64,000 bases of DNA from positions 62,001 to 126,000 of the forward strand of contig JAJDBM010000049.1 in the NCBI GenBank assembly GCA_029261355.1, read 5' to 3'. This DNA is from Nitrospirales bacterium (lineage in GTDB: Bacteria; Nitrospirota; Nitrospiria; Nitrospirales; UBA8639). Under the pieces are notes generated by a model. That model was not told the origin of the DNA, made no database searches, and saw nothing but the letters and a program-made list of their open reading frames with translations. Below are positions 62,637 through 64,000 of the stretch, in pieces. Made by a program: the position numbers and the translations under genes. How positions within the stretch are numbered: position 1 is the stretch's first letter; every line of letters begins with the position of its first letter.

Positions 62637-64000
62637 TTACCCCTCGATGCCCTGCAAGATCGCCTCGGAACGAATCGGCAAATCCCTGACACGTACTCCC
62701 ACCGCAGCATAGATTGCATTCGCAATGGCTGGCGCAACAACGATCAGACCAGGTTCACCAAGTCCGACCGGAAATTCTTCGCTTTCGATAAATTGAATAT
62801 CGAGATCTGGGACATCAACCATGCGTAACGGCGTGTAGGTATGGAGATTATTCGCAGCCACTTGACCTTGTTCTATGTGAGTGCCTTCGTGCAATGCGAG
62901 ACTCAGCCCCCAGAGGGTCGAACCTTCCATTTGGGCTAATGCCCCGTCGGGATGAACCACGGTGCCGCAATCCACGGTCACATTGAGTTTTTTGACTGTG
63001 ACCGTTCCTGACTGTTTGTCGACATGCACATGCGCTACACAAGCTACCCATGTCGGCATCGTACGTTCTTGCCCAAAGGCTGTCGCAATTCCCATACCTT
63101 CATTTTCCGGAAGCAACTTCCCCCAATCTGCTTGTTGTTTCAATACATTCAACACCTTAGCCAGCCGTTTCGCCCCACCAACACTCTCAGGACTCTTCCC
63201 TGCGTTTTTGCCTTTTCCATCAAGAAGCTGTAACCGAAACGCCAACGGATCTTTGTTGGCCGCAACCGCCACTTCATCGATAAATGACTCCACCCCCCAT
63301 CCGATCCATCCAGGCCCCACCGCCCGCAAGTAACCAGGGAGGAACGTACGTTGCGCCAGATCATTATTGATCATGCGCACTCGGTGATTTGGGAGGCTAT
63401 ACCAATGGTCGGCCCCACTACTAGAAAATGGATCGATTTTCCCTTTTTTATCGAGACTGTCAATTAAAAACCCAGGAAGCATCGACGCCGTTGGCCATCC
63501 GGCGGTCACCGCATGTTCAACCCCTCTAAGATCACCCTTCTCATCCAACGATGCATGAAATTGCTGCACTGAAGGAGATCGGACACAGTCAAAACGCGCA
63601 TCATCAGGACGGGTAAAGATCATTTTTACCGGTTTGGCAATGGCTTGTGCTGTGAGAGCAGCAGGAATGATGTAGTCGCCAAATAACCGCCGGCCAAATC
63701 CGCCACCCAATAAATATTGATGAAGTCTAATATTGTCTTCGCTGACGCCCAACGATTTCGCCACGATTGGGAGGATGACGGTTGGGGATTGACAACCTGT
63801 ATGAATGTGCCAAATATTGTCTTTCAATTCAGCTGCCGCATTGACTGGTTCCATTTGAAAATGCAAGACAGAGGACGTGCGATATTGCGCCTCAAGTTTG
63901 GTGGTTGCCTTCCCTCGTGCTTGATCAACATTTCCATCATCGATCAGCAGAAATCCAGCTGTGCGATCCTTGGTAAGTCGTTCTCCTTCGGCCTGAATAT
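62637..64000 (-). CDS. Molybdopterin-binding aldehyde/isoquinoline oxidoreductase beta subunit (IorB type), partial
   Basis: The minus-strand frame is open to the window edge (64000), so the N-terminus is missing; at least 450 residues are present. GGGFGRRLFGDY, CQSPTVILPIVAK, the HFQMEPVNAAAE segment and VGLGEPGLIVVAPAIANAIY match the IorB-like branch of the xanthine-dehydrogenase large subunits. Those bind molybdopterin-cytosine dinucleotide and oxidise aldehydes or N-heterocycles. A small [2Fe-2S] subunit gene would be expected just upstream, outside the window. It is tightly followed by the AcuI-type reductase. Confidence 0.92.
   Translation of the reverse strand, partial: IQAEGERLTKDRTAGFLLIDDGNVDQARGKATTKLEAQYRTSSVLHFQMEPVNAAAELKDNIWHIHTGCQSPTVILPIVAKSLGVSEDNIRLHQYLLGGGFGRRLFGDYIIPAALTAQAIAKPVKMIFTRPDDARFDCVRSPSVQQFHASLDEKGDLRGVEHAVTAGWPTASMLPGFLIDSLDKKGKIDPFSSSGADHWYSLPNHRVRMINNDLAQRTFLPGYLRAVGPGWIGWGVESFIDEVAVAANKDPLAFRLQLLDGKGKNAGKSPESVGGAKRLAKVLNVLKQQADWGKLLPENEGMGIATAFGQERTMPTWVACVAHVHVDKQSGTVTVKKLNVTVDCGTVVHPDGALAQMEGSTLWGLSLALHEGTHIEQGQVAANNLHTYTPLRMVDVPDLDIQFIESEEFPVGLGEPGLIVVAPAIANAIYAAVGVRVRDLPIRSEAILQGIEG

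Noticed and set aside
1-64000. CRISPR array, tRNA, rRNA, insertion sequences
   Set aside because: I found no repeat-spacer pattern, no tRNA-like cloverleaf and no transposase gene or terminal repeats. A tool scan could still reveal a missed small RNA.

Overview
The window looks like a chromosomal segment of a Gram-negative bacterium. It carries the outer-membrane assembly lipoprotein BamD, a complete System I cytochrome c maturation operon (ccmABC, a ccmD-containing fusion, ccmEFGHI), FtsEX/EnvC, muropeptide transport and bactofilins. It also carries a bacterial Pup-type proteasome locus (mpa, dop, prcB, prcA, pafA). Outside Actinobacteria, that combination is best known from Nitrospirota and a few related phyla, so a Nitrospira-like organism is the most likely source. 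This is inference from gene content; no rRNA or tRNA lies in the window. Base composition is moderate, below 50% GC by eye, and most genes look like vertically inherited core genes.

Layout. 0-5 kb: isoprenoid and fatty-acid enzymes (ispH, fabH), bamD, and a thioredoxin/CcdA reductant pair. 5.4-12.7 kb: cytochrome c maturation, with two CcmE-like proteins, one carrying a CcmD-like tail. 12.7-20.4 kb: a CopD-like membrane protein, two bactofilins, a PqqC-like (heme-oxygenase-fold) protein beside a PqqD-like/methyltransferase fusion, Ppx, a YggX-like protein with two CxxC pairs, and YqgE. 20.6-36.5 kb: an accessory stretch with a large hybrid histidine kinase, a second heme-oxygenase-fold protein, AmpG with a decayed second AmpG fragment beside it, a DUF1295 reductase, a DUF748 giant, MscS, EcsC and a CPBP-like protein.

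36.5-41 kb holds a small secretion-type cluster: a DsbA-family oxidoreductase, a glycine-zipper exported protein, a tandem six-cysteine exported protein, and a short ORF behind a strong ribosome-binding site. A regulator with two LuxR-type HTH domains lies upstream. 41-46 kb is a translation/RNA block (ffh, rpsP, rimM, trmD, rplS, rnhB, yraN). 46-50.3 kb is ftsE-ftsX-envC-ctpA. 51.4-53.2 kb is thiS-thiG-thiE, with a ThiS that continues past its Gly-Gly end. 53.4-60.6 kb is the proteasome locus followed by an M23 peptidase. The right end has a LOG-family protein and an AcuI-type reductase behind a molybdopterin oxidoreductase cut off by the window edge.

The most interesting points are: (1) a full pupylation/proteasome gene set with no recognisable Pup or UBact gene inside the operon; (2) the DsbA/glycine-zipper/Cys-rich cluster, a candidate for an undescribed secreted system; (3) the PqqC-like plus PqqD-methyltransferase pair, a candidate small-molecule or peptide-modification unit; (4) the CcmE-like/CcmD fusion.
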